Positions 52,694-61,187 of a DNA stretch of 64,000 nt are shown piece by piece. The stretch is taken from positions 62,001 to 126,000 of the forward strand of contig NZ_QJRH01000070.1 in the NCBI RefSeq assembly GCF_003254545.1. The letters are read 5' to 3'. How positions within the stretch are numbered: the stretch's first letter is position 1; each line of letters starts with the position of its first letter. This DNA is from Flavobacterium tistrianum. GTDB lineage: Bacteria; Bacteroidota; Bacteroidia; Flavobacteriales; Flavobacteriaceae. The translations under genes were made by a program, and so were the position numbers. The notes under the pieces were generated by a model that was not told the DNA's origin, did no database searches, and was given only the letters and a program-made list of their open reading frames with translations.

Positions 52694-52728
52694 AAAAGGG
52701 GTTTGACTATAAGTCAAACTCCTTTCTT
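52694..52728 (+). terminator. Attenuating hairpin after susD
   Basis: AAAGGGGTTTGAC pairs with GTCAAACTCCTTT (one internal mismatch) around a TATAA loop, followed by only a short T-rich tail. Probably a partial terminator or an mRNA 3' stabiliser, as no new promoter is evident before the next gene. Confidence 0.6.
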
Positions 52729-52750
52729 AACTAAAAAGTAAAGATTAGAA

Positions 52751-53689
52751 ATGCGAAAATTTAAATTAATCTTAGTGTTGTTTTTTAATGCAATTGTAAT
52801 GCAAAGCCAGCAGTACAAAGTCGATACGTCGTACACCATTAAAAGCACTTACGCTAAATTAATTAAGAAATATCCATTTATCACGATTCCAGAAATAAAG
52901 GTAAATCCAGACGTTAGAGAAACATTCGATTTGGTTTACAATCGAGAACAAGATCGCGTTTTTCATTTTGATGCTTTTATCAATACTAAAAAGAAAAAAA
53001 ATCCTACCGTAATTATGATTCACGGTGGAGGATGGAGATCGGGAAATAAAAACCAGATGCAGTTTATAGGTGCAGCAATTGCAGCAAAAGGTTATTCTTG
53101 TTTTGCGATTGAATACAGATTATCATTAGAAGCAAAATATCCAACGGGAGTTATTGACGTTAAGAACGCAATAAAATTTATCAAAGACAATGCGGCAAAG
53201 TTTAATGTAGATCCAAACAAAATTGCGGTTTTAGGCTGTTCTTCGGGAGGGCAAATGGCAGCTTTGATTGGTACAACAAATAATAATCCGCTTTTTGAAG
53301 ATAAAAATTTTAAAAGCAGAGCATCGTCAAAAGTCAATGCTATAATTGATGTTGACGGTGTTTTGGCATTCAAGCATCCAGAATCGTCAGAAGGAGATAT
53401 GGCGGCATTTTGGCTAGGAGGAAAATCTGACGAGATTCCTGAAAATTGGAAAAATGCTTCGGCACTCACTCATACAGGAAAAGACACGCCACCTGTACTG
53501 TATATCTGTAGCAGCATTCCGAGATTTCATGCGGGAAGAGACGATATGATTCAAATTTTGAATAAATATAAAATCTATAATGAAGTGCAGACCATTCCAG
53601 ATTCGCCACATTCATTTTGGTTTTATGACCCTTGGTTTACACAGACAATCTCGTACAGCGTACGATTTTTAGATACAATTTTTAAATAA
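52751..53689 (+). CDS. Secreted alpha/beta-hydrolase (probable pectin acetyl or methyl esterase)
   Basis: 312 residues with a signal peptide (FKLILVLFFNAIVMQSQ). BD-FAE/esterase-lipase type: oxyanion motif IMIHGGGWRSGNKNQ near 97, nucleophile in VLGCSSGGQMAAL near 160-172, and acid/His in DMIQILNKY and DSPHSFWFYD near 280-290. Mates of this kind in pectin loci remove ester groups from the oligosaccharides in the periplasm; the acyl group here is unknown. It resembles the esterase at 33279 in architecture, though the catalytic motifs differ, so the two are not recent copies. Followed 13 bases later by the DUF4861 gene. Confidence 0.85.
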   Translation: MRKFKLILVLFFNAIVMQSQQYKVDTSYTIKSTYAKLIKKYPFITIPEIKVNPDVRETFDLVYNREQDRVFHFDAFINTKKKKNPTVIMIHGGGWRSGNKNQMQFIGAAIAAKGYSCFAIEYRLSLEAKYPTGVIDVKNAIKFIKDNAAKFNVDPNKIAVLGCSSGGQMAALIGTTNNNPLFEDKNFKSRASSKVNAIIDVDGVLAFKHPESSEGDMAAFWLGGKSDEIPENWKNASALTHTGKDTPPVLYICSSIPRFHAGRDDMIQILNKYKIYNEVQTIPDSPHSFWFYDPWFTQTISYSVRFLDTIFK

Positions 53690-53702
53690 TATTAGAATAA
53701 AA

Positions 53703-54668
53703 ATGAAAGCAAAAATCACCACAGCAGTTTTATTTTTCGCAGGTCTAACAGCCATAAATGCGCAAAAATATGATATCAAAACGAATAAAACGTATGCCGA
53801 AATATCTGCAAAAACAGACGGAAAATGGGAAGGAAGAAAGTATAAAGGCGGTACTGTGTTTAAAAATGTGGATCGATTGAAGCTGGCTCCAGAGCATACT
53901 GACCATTCTTTTGACATTCGTTATGAAGGGCCGGGCTGGGAAAACAACAGAATTGGATACCGTTTGTATTTAGATTGGAGAAACGCTATCGACATCTTCG
54001 GAAAAAAGACATCAGAAAATATTCTGCCAAAAGTAGGGCAGGACGGTTTCGATTCCTACCATGAAATGAGCGATTGGGGAGCAGATATTTTAAAAGCAGG
54101 AAAAGGAATCGGAATTGGTTCTATCGATCGTTATTTAAACAACGAAAAATTACACTTCCGTGAAGTAGATTCAACCATTGCAACAGTGGCTAACAAGGCG
54201 AATGAATCTACGGTTAAAGTAAATTATTATGGATGGAAAACAGCTTCGGATAAAATTGATTTTATTTCAGAATTGACTATTAAACCAGATCAATTATATA
54301 CACAGCATACCATTAAAGCATCACAAGCAATCAAAGGAATTTGTACTGGAATCGTAAAACAAAAAACGGCCGAATTGCTTAAGAAAGAAAGCAAAAATAA
54401 AAAATGGGCGTATCTCGCAACTTACGGAGAACAATCTTTAGTTCCAGATAAGTTAGGAATGGCAATTTTTTATGAAATTAGTACTATCGAAAACATAGCA
54501 GATACAGATTTAGATTATCTTTTAGTTTTTAAACCAACAACAAAAGCGGTGACTTTTTACCTTTTAGGAGCTTGGGAACAAGAGGTAAACGGAATCAAAA
54601 CAAAAGAAGAATTTGCTCAATATTTAGATAAACAATTAGAAGTGCTGAACAAAAAAGGGAAAATGTAA
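53703..54668 (+). CDS. DUF4861-family secreted protein
   Basis: 321 residues with a signal peptide (cleavage near AINAQ). DUF4861 is a family of uncharacterised beta-rich proteins seen in pectin and uronate utilization loci. Visible conserved-looking segments are HSFDIRYEGPGWENNRIGYR near 78, YHEMSDWGADILKAGKGIGI near 120, and GIYLGxW-like GAWEQEVNGI near the end. A carbohydrate-binding or lyase-like role has been supposed for the family but is unproven. Location between an esterase and two GH105 genes supports a role in pectin side-chain or oligosaccharide processing. Confidence 0.8.
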   Translation: MKAKITTAVLFFAGLTAINAQKYDIKTNKTYAEISAKTDGKWEGRKYKGGTVFKNVDRLKLAPEHTDHSFDIRYEGPGWENNRIGYRLYLDWRNAIDIFGKKTSENILPKVGQDGFDSYHEMSDWGADILKAGKGIGIGSIDRYLNNEKLHFREVDSTIATVANKANESTVKVNYYGWKTASDKIDFISELTIKPDQLYTQHTIKASQAIKGICTGIVKQKTAELLKKESKNKKWAYLATYGEQSLVPDKLGMAIFYEISTIENIADTDLDYLLVFKPTTKAVTFYLLGAWEQEVNGIKTKEEFAQYLDKQLEVLNKKGKM

Positions 54669-54822
54669 AATTGTTTTTGCCACAGATTAAAGGATTAAAA
54701 TGATTAAAAAAATCTGCTCAATCTGCTAAATCTGCGTGAGAATAATTTAACACATACTTTTGAAGCTTCGGGACTGTGTGTTTAAAAAAAGCAACCAAAG
54801 AATAATCCAAATAATCCATTAT

Positions 54823-54838
54823 CCCGATAGCTATCGGG
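54823..54838. repeat. Perfect 16-bp palindrome before the first GH105 gene
   Basis: CCCGATAGCTATCGGG lies 20 bases before the ATG at 54859. It may sequester or stabilise the leader, or be another dispersed repeat. Similar motifs are frequent in Bacteroidota genomes. Confidence 0.7.
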
Positions 54839-54858
54839 AGTGGCAAAAAAAAATAAGT

Positions 54859-56055
54859 ATGAAGCATAAAATAGCGATACTATTATTGTTGCTTTTCAAT
54901 GTTTTTGCCATTGCGCAAAATCAGACAGAGGCATCAGACAATGTTATTCCGTACGACTTGAAATGGTCAGAACGAACAGCACTTTCTATTTTAAATAAAT
55001 ATCCAAATGCTTGGCAGCTGGATGGAAATGATAAACCAAAATGGGATTATAAAATGGGTTTTGTACTGTCTGGTTTTGAAAAATTATATCAGAAAACCAA
55101 CAATAAAAAATACCTGAATTATATCAAAGAGTATGTTGATGGAATGATTGACAGTACTGGGAATATTAAAAAATACGATATAAAAGAATACAATATCGAT
55201 TGTTTGAATCCAGGGAAACTGCTGTTTAATTTATATGATATTACGAAAGATTCGCGCTATCTCCAGATTATCGGAAAACTGAGAAATCAGTTGGAAAGCC
55301 AGCCAAGAACACCAAGCGGAGGATTTTGGCACAAACAGATTTATCCAAATCAAATGTGGATTGACGGTTTGTATATGGCAGAACCTTTTTATGCGCAGTT
55401 TACCGTTAAGTACGAAAAAGGAAAAAGCTTAGATGATATTGCAAAACAATTCGAACTTGTTCAAAAATATATTGTAGACCCAAAAACAGGTTTGGTTTAT
55501 CAGGCTTGGGACGAAAGCAAGGATATTGCTTGGGCAGATAAACAAACAGGAACTTCTCCAACTATTTGGGGAAGAGGAATTGGCTGGTACATGGTTGCTT
55601 TGGTTGAAACATTAGATTATTTCCCAAAATCACACCCAAAATATAAAGTGTTAGTGGGCTATTTGAATCAGATTGCAAAAAATGTGAATCAATACAAAAG
55701 CGAAAATGGATTATGGTATCAAGTTGCCGATAAACCAGAATTATATGGAAACTACGTAGAACCATCAGCTTCTGGAATGATTATTTATGCTTTTGCAAAA
55801 GGAGCTAATAAAGGTTATTTGGCATCGAGCTATAAATCGACAGCAAAAAAATCATTTGACAGTTTTGTAAATGAATTTGTGAAAGTAGATAAAAAAGGAG
55901 AAGTCAATATTTTGAATGTTTCATCAAATGTAGGTTTGGGCGGAAAACCATTCCGTGACGGAACAAACAATTATTATTTGTCTTCCAAAACAAAAGAAAA
56001 TGGTGCAATAGGCCTTGGAGCATTTTTATTAGCATCAATCGAATTAGAAAAATAG
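54859..56055 (+). CDS. GH105 unsaturated galacturonyl/rhamnogalacturonyl hydrolase, exported
   Basis: Removes the unsaturated uronate from the non-reducing end of lyase products, releasing 5-keto-4-deoxyuronate for KduI. 398 residues from the ATG at 54859; the longer frame begins with TTG upstream and lacks a signal sequence. A signal peptide ends near AIAQ. (alpha/alpha)6 barrel with the catalytic Asp in QMWIDGLYMAEPF, WDESKDIAWADKQTG, and HPKYKVLVGYLN. Tandem with a close paralogue at 56077. The paralogues differ in localisation: this one is soluble periplasmic, the other a lipoprotein. Confidence 0.92.
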   Translation: MKHKIAILLLLLFNVFAIAQNQTEASDNVIPYDLKWSERTALSILNKYPNAWQLDGNDKPKWDYKMGFVLSGFEKLYQKTNNKKYLNYIKEYVDGMIDSTGNIKKYDIKEYNIDCLNPGKLLFNLYDITKDSRYLQIIGKLRNQLESQPRTPSGGFWHKQIYPNQMWIDGLYMAEPFYAQFTVKYEKGKSLDDIAKQFELVQKYIVDPKTGLVYQAWDESKDIAWADKQTGTSPTIWGRGIGWYMVALVETLDYFPKSHPKYKVLVGYLNQIAKNVNQYKSENGLWYQVADKPELYGNYVEPSASGMIIYAFAKGANKGYLASSYKSTAKKSFDSFVNEFVKVDKKGEVNILNVSSNVGLGGKPFRDGTNNYYLSSKTKENGAIGLGAFLLASIELEK

Positions 56056-56076
56056 TTGAATTTAATATATGTTGAA

Positions 56077-57300
56077 ATGAAAAATAGTAGAAAGCACAAT
56101 TACTTTATGTCGGCTCTAATGGTCTTGGTTATGACTATTACAAGTTGTAAAGTAACCTCACAGGAACCTGCAAAAGATATCGTAATTGGAAAAAATGCAA
56201 AATGGTCTGATAAAATGGCCTTGACCTTGATGAAACGCCATCCAGAATCGTACATGATTGACGATGCTAAAAAGCCAAAGTGGGATTACGTTCATGCTTT
56301 AGTGCTGCATTCAATAGAAGAATTGTATAAAAAAAATCCTGATGCTAGATACAAAAATTACGTAAGAACTTATGTAGATCAGTTTGTGCAAACAGACGGA
56401 AGCATTACTACGTATGAGTTTGATAAATACAATATTGATTTAGTATTGCCAGGACGTCTTCTTTTTAATGTATATGAAGCTTCAAAAGATGAAAAATATT
56501 TAAAAGCATTACAGCTAATTCGCAAACAGCTTGCAGAGCAGCCAAGAACGCAAAGCGGCGGATTCTGGCACAAACAAATCTATCCAAACCAAATGTGGCT
56601 AGATGGTTTGTATATGGGAGAACCATTTTATGCAGAATACACAGCCAAATTTGAAAACGGAAAAAGTTTTGACGATATCGCAAAACAATTTGAAGTAATT
56701 CAGCTTAAAGCTACAGATCCAAAAACTGGATTATTGTACCACGGTTGGGATGAAAGCAAACAAATGTCTTGGGCAAATAAAGAAACAGGAAACTCTCCAA
56801 ACTTCTGGTCTAGATCTTTAGGCTGGTATGTAATGGCTTTGGTTGATGTTTTAGATTATATGCCAAAAGATCATCCAAAAAGAAAAGAGCTAATTAAATA
56901 TTTGAATAACGCTTCTGAGGCAATACTTAAATTTCAGGATAGCAAATCTGGTTTATGGTATCAAGTTACAGACAAAGGAGGAGAAAAAGACAATTATTTA
57001 GAAGCTTCTGGATCTGCAATGTTTGCTTATGCTTATGCAAAAGGATCAAACAAAGGATATTTGCCAGCTAAATTTAAAAAAGCTGCCAACAAAGCTTTTG
57101 ACGGATTAACAACAATTTTAATCAAAAAAGTAGATGAAGATGGCGGAATTACTTTAACAAACTGCTGTCAAGTGGCAGGTTTAGGAGGAAACCCATACCG
57201 TGACGGTTCTTATGAATATTACGTAAACGAAAGAAAAAAAGACAACGATCCTAAAGCAACAGGACCTTTTATTTTGGCAGCTATTGAATTGAATAGATAA
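56077..57300 (+). CDS. GH105 unsaturated glycuronyl hydrolase, lipoprotein paralogue
   Basis: 407 residues from the ATG at 56077 (an in-frame TTG at 56056 would add seven residues). Lipobox ITSC (Cys24), so membrane-anchored. Closely similar to the preceding gene (shared GGFWHKQIYPNQMW and DGLYMxEPFYA and DDIAKQFE segments), with the same catalytic Asp. Expected to act on unsaturated rhamnogalacturonan or oligogalacturonide ends, perhaps with different chain preference. Tandem duplication within the PUL is the likely origin. It is followed by a repeat-bearing gap and a hairpin at 57410. Confidence 0.91.
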   Translation: MKNSRKHNYFMSALMVLVMTITSCKVTSQEPAKDIVIGKNAKWSDKMALTLMKRHPESYMIDDAKKPKWDYVHALVLHSIEELYKKNPDARYKNYVRTYVDQFVQTDGSITTYEFDKYNIDLVLPGRLLFNVYEASKDEKYLKALQLIRKQLAEQPRTQSGGFWHKQIYPNQMWLDGLYMGEPFYAEYTAKFENGKSFDDIAKQFEVIQLKATDPKTGLLYHGWDESKQMSWANKETGNSPNFWSRSLGWYVMALVDVLDYMPKDHPKRKELIKYLNNASEAILKFQDSKSGLWYQVTDKGGEKDNYLEASGSAMFAYAYAKGSNKGYLPAKFKKAANKAFDGLTTILIKKVDEDGGITLTNCCQVAGLGGNPYRDGSYEYYVNERKKDNDPKATGPFILAAIELNR

Positions 57301-57409
57301 TTTTTAGAAGTTATGAGTTTGGAGTTATGAGTTATGAATGCTCTGCTTTGTCTTGCTTAGCGGAGTCGAAGCATCGCAAAGAAACTCCTCAAAGAATAAG
57401 CAAGTTACA

Positions 57410-57441
57410 AACCCGACAGGTTTTTAAAACCTGTCGGGTTT
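57410..57441 (+). terminator. Hairpin between GH105 and GH43 genes
   Basis: AACCCGACAGGT (57410-57421) pairs with ACCTGTCGGGTT (57429-57440) and is followed by TTAAATAAA, a weak T-tail. Possibly a partial terminator within the PUL. Confidence 0.65.
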
Positions 57442-57462
57442 AAATAAAAAGTATAGTTAAAA

Positions 57463-59052
57463 ATGAAAAACATAAAAATCATCCTATTCCTCTTCTGCGT
57501 TATTCCTTTTCAAAAGAATACTGCGCAAGTCTGGACGCCAGATAACGGAGACGGAACATACACCAATCCTGTTATTCATGCCGATTACTCAGATCCAGAT
57601 GTTGTTCGCGTAGGCGATGATTATTATATGACAGCTTCATCTTTTAACTGTATTCCAGGTTTGCCAATCTTACATTCAAAAGACTTGGTAAACTGGAAAA
57701 TTATTGGACATGCTTTGGTAAAACAGCCACCATTTGAAATGTATGATAGCGTACAGCACGGAAACGGAGTTTGGGCACCAAGCATTACCTTTCATAAAAA
57801 CGAATTTTATATTTACTACCCAGATCCTGATTTCGGAATCTATATGATAAAAGCTAAAAACGCAGAAGGCCCTTGGTCTGAACCGCTTTTGGTAAAAGCA
57901 GGAAAAGGATTAATTGATCCGAGTCCACTTTGGGATACCGATGGGAAAGCGTATCTGACTCATGCCTTTGCAGGAAGCCGTGCGCAGATTAAAAGTCTGC
58001 TTGTAGTGTGCACCATGAATCCAGAAGGAACGGTTGTGAATAATGACGAAGTAATGGTGATTGACGGACATAAAGGCGAAGAAACTATTGAAGGCCCAAA
58101 AATTTACAAACGAAATGGATATTACTACATTTTTGCTCCAGCTGGCGGCGTTCCAACAGGATGGCAGACCGTTTTAAGATCGAAAAATGTTTTCGGACCT
58201 TATGAAAAAAAGAAGGTTCTAGAACAAGGTTCGACCAAAATAAATGGTCCGCATCAAGGTGCGTGGGTTACGACACAGACAGGAGAAGACTGGTTTTTTC
58301 ATTTTCAGGATAAAGAGGCCTATGGACGAATTGTGCATCTTCAGCCAATGAAATGGGTAAACGACTGGCCGGTTATGGGAGAGGATTTTGATAAAAACGG
58401 AATTGGTGAACCTGTAACAACTTATAGAAAGCCAAATGTCGGCAAAAAATATCCGATAGAAGTTCCGGCAACTTCAGATGAATTTAATGAACCTAAACTG
58501 GGACTGCAATGGCAATGGCAGGCCAACAAACAAACCAATTTTGGATTCCCAACAAGTTTAGGATATCTAAATCTGTTTTGCAACACTACAACAGCAAACA
58601 TTTTTAATGCGCCAAATTTACTATTGCAAAAATTCCCAGCAGAAGAATTTACGGCTACAACAAAACTGACTTTTAATTCGAGATTAAAAGGTGAATCTAC
58701 AGGTTTGATTGTAATGGGATTAGATTATAGTTTTTTGTGTTTTAAAAATATCGATGGGAAATTATACCTGAGTCAGAAAACTGGAACTTTTGACAAAACG
58801 GTTTCAGAAACAGGAACAAAACCAATTTTAATAGAAAACAATATCATTTATCTGAGAGTTCAAATTAAGAAAGACGGAATATGCAGTTTCTTTTACAGCT
58901 TAGACGATAAAAATTATCACCCAATCGGAAATGATTTCAAATCAAGAGAAGGAAAATGGATTGGTGCAAAAGTCGGACTTTTCGCTTTAGGCGAAGAAGT
59001 AAAAAATGATTCTGGAAATGTTGAAATAGATTGGTTTAGAGTAACGAAATAA
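57463..59052 (+). CDS. GH43-family glycoside hydrolase with C-terminal beta-sandwich
   Basis: Exported alpha-L-arabinofuranosidase/beta-xylosidase-type enzyme trimming pectin side chains. 529 residues with a signal peptide ending near NTAQ. Five-bladed propeller with the catalytic acids in HADYSDPDVVRVGDDYY, GLIDPSPLWDTDGKAYLTHA and EETIEGPKIYKRNGYYYIFA (about residues 37-225). The C-terminal sandwich (about 345-529, TSDEFNEPKLGLQWQWQANK and GLIVMGLDYSFL) is of the DUF1349/laminin-type module common in this GH43 subgroup. It starts after the hairpin at 57410 and is followed seven bases later by the PL10-CE8 gene. Confidence 0.92.
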   Translation: MKNIKIILFLFCVIPFQKNTAQVWTPDNGDGTYTNPVIHADYSDPDVVRVGDDYYMTASSFNCIPGLPILHSKDLVNWKIIGHALVKQPPFEMYDSVQHGNGVWAPSITFHKNEFYIYYPDPDFGIYMIKAKNAEGPWSEPLLVKAGKGLIDPSPLWDTDGKAYLTHAFAGSRAQIKSLLVVCTMNPEGTVVNNDEVMVIDGHKGEETIEGPKIYKRNGYYYIFAPAGGVPTGWQTVLRSKNVFGPYEKKKVLEQGSTKINGPHQGAWVTTQTGEDWFFHFQDKEAYGRIVHLQPMKWVNDWPVMGEDFDKNGIGEPVTTYRKPNVGKKYPIEVPATSDEFNEPKLGLQWQWQANKQTNFGFPTSLGYLNLFCNTTTANIFNAPNLLLQKFPAEEFTATTKLTFNSRLKGESTGLIVMGLDYSFLCFKNIDGKLYLSQKTGTFDKTVSETGTKPILIENNIIYLRVQIKKDGICSFFYSLDDKNYHPIGNDFKSREGKWIGAKVGLFALGEEVKNDSGNVEIDWFRVTK

Positions 59053-59059
59053 GAAGGAA

Positions 59060-61057
59060 ATGATGCAGTTTAAAAAACAAATGATACTTTTTTTGTGCCT
59101 TTGCAGTTTTGCTGTAAATGCTCAGAATACTTACAAAAGATGGCCTGATATTATTCGTAAGAACGATGCCGCTTGGTTTGCAACTGAAGATGCAAAAAGA
59201 GTAGCCGAAAATGTATTGCTCTATCAAAGAGACATTGGAGGTTGGCCAAAGAACATCCAAATGCAGGATGAACTGACCGAGAAGAAGAAAAAAGATTTAA
59301 TTGCACTCAAAAAAACGGCCATAGAAACTACGACAGACAACGGAGCAACCTGTCAAGAAATGCTTTTTATGTCTAGAATGTACGCGCAGGTAAAAGACGA
59401 ACGTTACAGAGAATCCTTCTTAAAAGGTTTAAATTATCTGCTTGAAGCGCAATATGCAAATGGAGGCTGGCCTCAGTTTTATCCATTAAAAAAAGGCTAT
59501 TATACGCACATTACCTACAATGACGATTCGATGGTGAATATTATGAATGTCATAAAAGCTGTAGCAGACGAATCGGATTATTATAGCATTAAACCATCAA
59601 AAGAAGTTGTAGAAAAATGCCAAAAAGCTTTTGATAAAGGAATCGACTGCATCTTAAAAACACAATACAAACAAAAAGGAGTTTTAACGGCATGGTGCGC
59701 ACAGCATGACGAGGTAACATTGGCTCCTGCAAATGCTAGGGCTTTTGAATTAGCATCATTAAGTGGATATGAATCAACAAAAATTGTGTTGCTTTTAATG
59801 TCAATTGATAAGCCTTCAAGCGAAATTGTAACAGCCGTAAAAAGTGCTACGGAGTGGTTCGAAAAAACAAAAATTACCAATTTAGAAGAAAAAAGAGTTC
59901 TTAATGATGCGGGAAAAATTGTTGACAAAAAAATGATTCCAACTGCAAATGCAAAACCGATCTGGGCAAGGTTTATGGATTTGGAAACCAATGAACCTTT
60001 CTTTTGTGACCGTGACGGAATCAAGAAAAAATCATTAGATCAGATTGGATCAGAAAGAAGAAATGGCTATTCTTGGTATTCAGATGCACCGCAAGAAGTT
60101 TTGAAAAAATTTCCCGATTGGGCAGTTAAAAATGGAACGAAAGTAGGTGCCGCCGAAAAGAAAAATGTCAATTATATTACAGTGGCTCAAGATGGTTCGG
60201 GAGATTTTACCAAAATTCAAGATGCAGTTTATGCAACACAAGCTTTTCCGTATGATAAAGTAACCATCTTTGTAAAAAATGGAACATATAACGAGAAAGT
60301 CCGAATTCCAGAATGGAACACAAACGTTGTTTTACAAGGAGAAAGCAAAGAAAACACCATTATAACCTTTGATGATAATTTTTCGAAAATTGCTTTGGGA
60401 AGAAACAGCACTTTTTATACCTACACGCTTTTGGTTGAAGGTGACGATTTTTCGGCATCAAACCTTACCATTAAAAATACTTCAGGGGAACACGGGCAGG
60501 CTATTGCGTTGTCGGTTACAGCAAATCGTGTCAAAATAATAAATTGTAATCTCTTAGGAAATCAAGATACTTTATATTTATCTGGAAAAGAAGCCAAACA
60601 ATATTTTAAAGACTGTTACATAGAAGGCACAACCGATTTTATATTTGGTGGCGCAACAGCTTTATTCGAAAACTGTACTATTCACAGTATCAAAAGTTCA
60701 TATATCACAGCAGCTTCAACTCCAGAAGGAACACCTTTCGGATTCGTTTTTAAAAATTGTAAACTCACAGCAAATACTGATGCAAAAGACGTTTATTTAG
60801 GAAGACCATGGCGTATTTATGCGAAAACCGTTTTTATAAACTGTGAAATGGGCTCACAAATTAAACCCGAAGGTTGGGAAAATTGGTCAAAACTAGAAGC
60901 AGAAAAAAAAACGTTTTACGCAGAATACAATTGCACTGGTGAAGGATTTCAACCATCAAAAAGAGTAAAATGGTCGTATCAGCTTTCTAAAAAAGAAGTG
61001 GCGCAATATTCTATTGAGAACATTCTTAAGGATAAGGCTGGTGCTTGGTATTTTTAA
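59060..61057 (+). CDS. Pectate lyase (PL10)-pectin methylesterase (CE8) fusion
   Basis: 665 residues with a signal peptide ending near VNAQ. N-terminal PL10 lyase (about 22-350): GGWPQFYPLKKGYYTHITYN and SERRNGYSWYS match the family, which cuts demethylated polygalacturonate. C-terminal CE8 beta-helix (about 370-655): GSGDFTKIQDAVYATQ, GQAIAL, the catalytic-Asp motifs NQDTLYL and TDFIFG, and LGRPWRIYAKT. One polypeptide removes methyl esters and then cleaves the exposed chain. It is seven bases after the GH43 gene, so co-transcribed. The products feed GH105 and then KduI. Confidence 0.93.
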   Translation: MMQFKKQMILFLCLCSFAVNAQNTYKRWPDIIRKNDAAWFATEDAKRVAENVLLYQRDIGGWPKNIQMQDELTEKKKKDLIALKKTAIETTTDNGATCQEMLFMSRMYAQVKDERYRESFLKGLNYLLEAQYANGGWPQFYPLKKGYYTHITYNDDSMVNIMNVIKAVADESDYYSIKPSKEVVEKCQKAFDKGIDCILKTQYKQKGVLTAWCAQHDEVTLAPANARAFELASLSGYESTKIVLLLMSIDKPSSEIVTAVKSATEWFEKTKITNLEEKRVLNDAGKIVDKKMIPTANAKPIWARFMDLETNEPFFCDRDGIKKKSLDQIGSERRNGYSWYSDAPQEVLKKFPDWAVKNGTKVGAAEKKNVNYITVAQDGSGDFTKIQDAVYATQAFPYDKVTIFVKNGTYNEKVRIPEWNTNVVLQGESKENTIITFDDNFSKIALGRNSTFYTYTLLVEGDDFSASNLTIKNTSGEHGQAIALSVTANRVKIINCNLLGNQDTLYLSGKEAKQYFKDCYIEGTTDFIFGGATALFENCTIHSIKSSYITAASTPEGTPFGFVFKNCKLTANTDAKDVYLGRPWRIYAKTVFINCEMGSQIKPEGWENWSKLEAEKKTFYAEYNCTGEGFQPSKRVKWSYQLSKKEVAQYSIENILKDKAGAWYF

Positions 61058-61064
61058 AAAAAAG

Positions 61065-61179
61065 GGACTAAGGTTCTGAGGAGCTAAGATACTAAGCTTC
61101 TTTACTAAACCTAAAATCACATAGTGCGCCCCCAAAAAAGAAAACCTCAGAACCTTAGTATCTTAGAACCTCAGAACCT
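61065..61179. repeat. Inverted repeat of GGTTCTGAGG-type words
   Basis: CTAAGGTTCTGAGGAGCTAA near 61069 is matched in inverted orientation by CTCAGAACCTTAGTATCTTA near 61145, with CTCAGAACCT repeated at its end. A relative occurs at 26338-26383. It lies between the PL10-CE8 and second GH28 genes. Confidence 0.75.
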
Positions 61180-61187
61180 AAAAAAAA

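Noticed and set aside
54760..54858. Longer N-terminus for the first GH105 gene
   Set aside because: The extension starts with TTG, encodes no signal peptide and crosses a 16-bp palindrome. The ATG at 54859 begins a clear signal peptide.
59581..60024. 147-aa minus-strand frame inside the PL10-CE8 gene
   Set aside because: It lies entirely within a strongly supported gene, has implausible composition and no start region.
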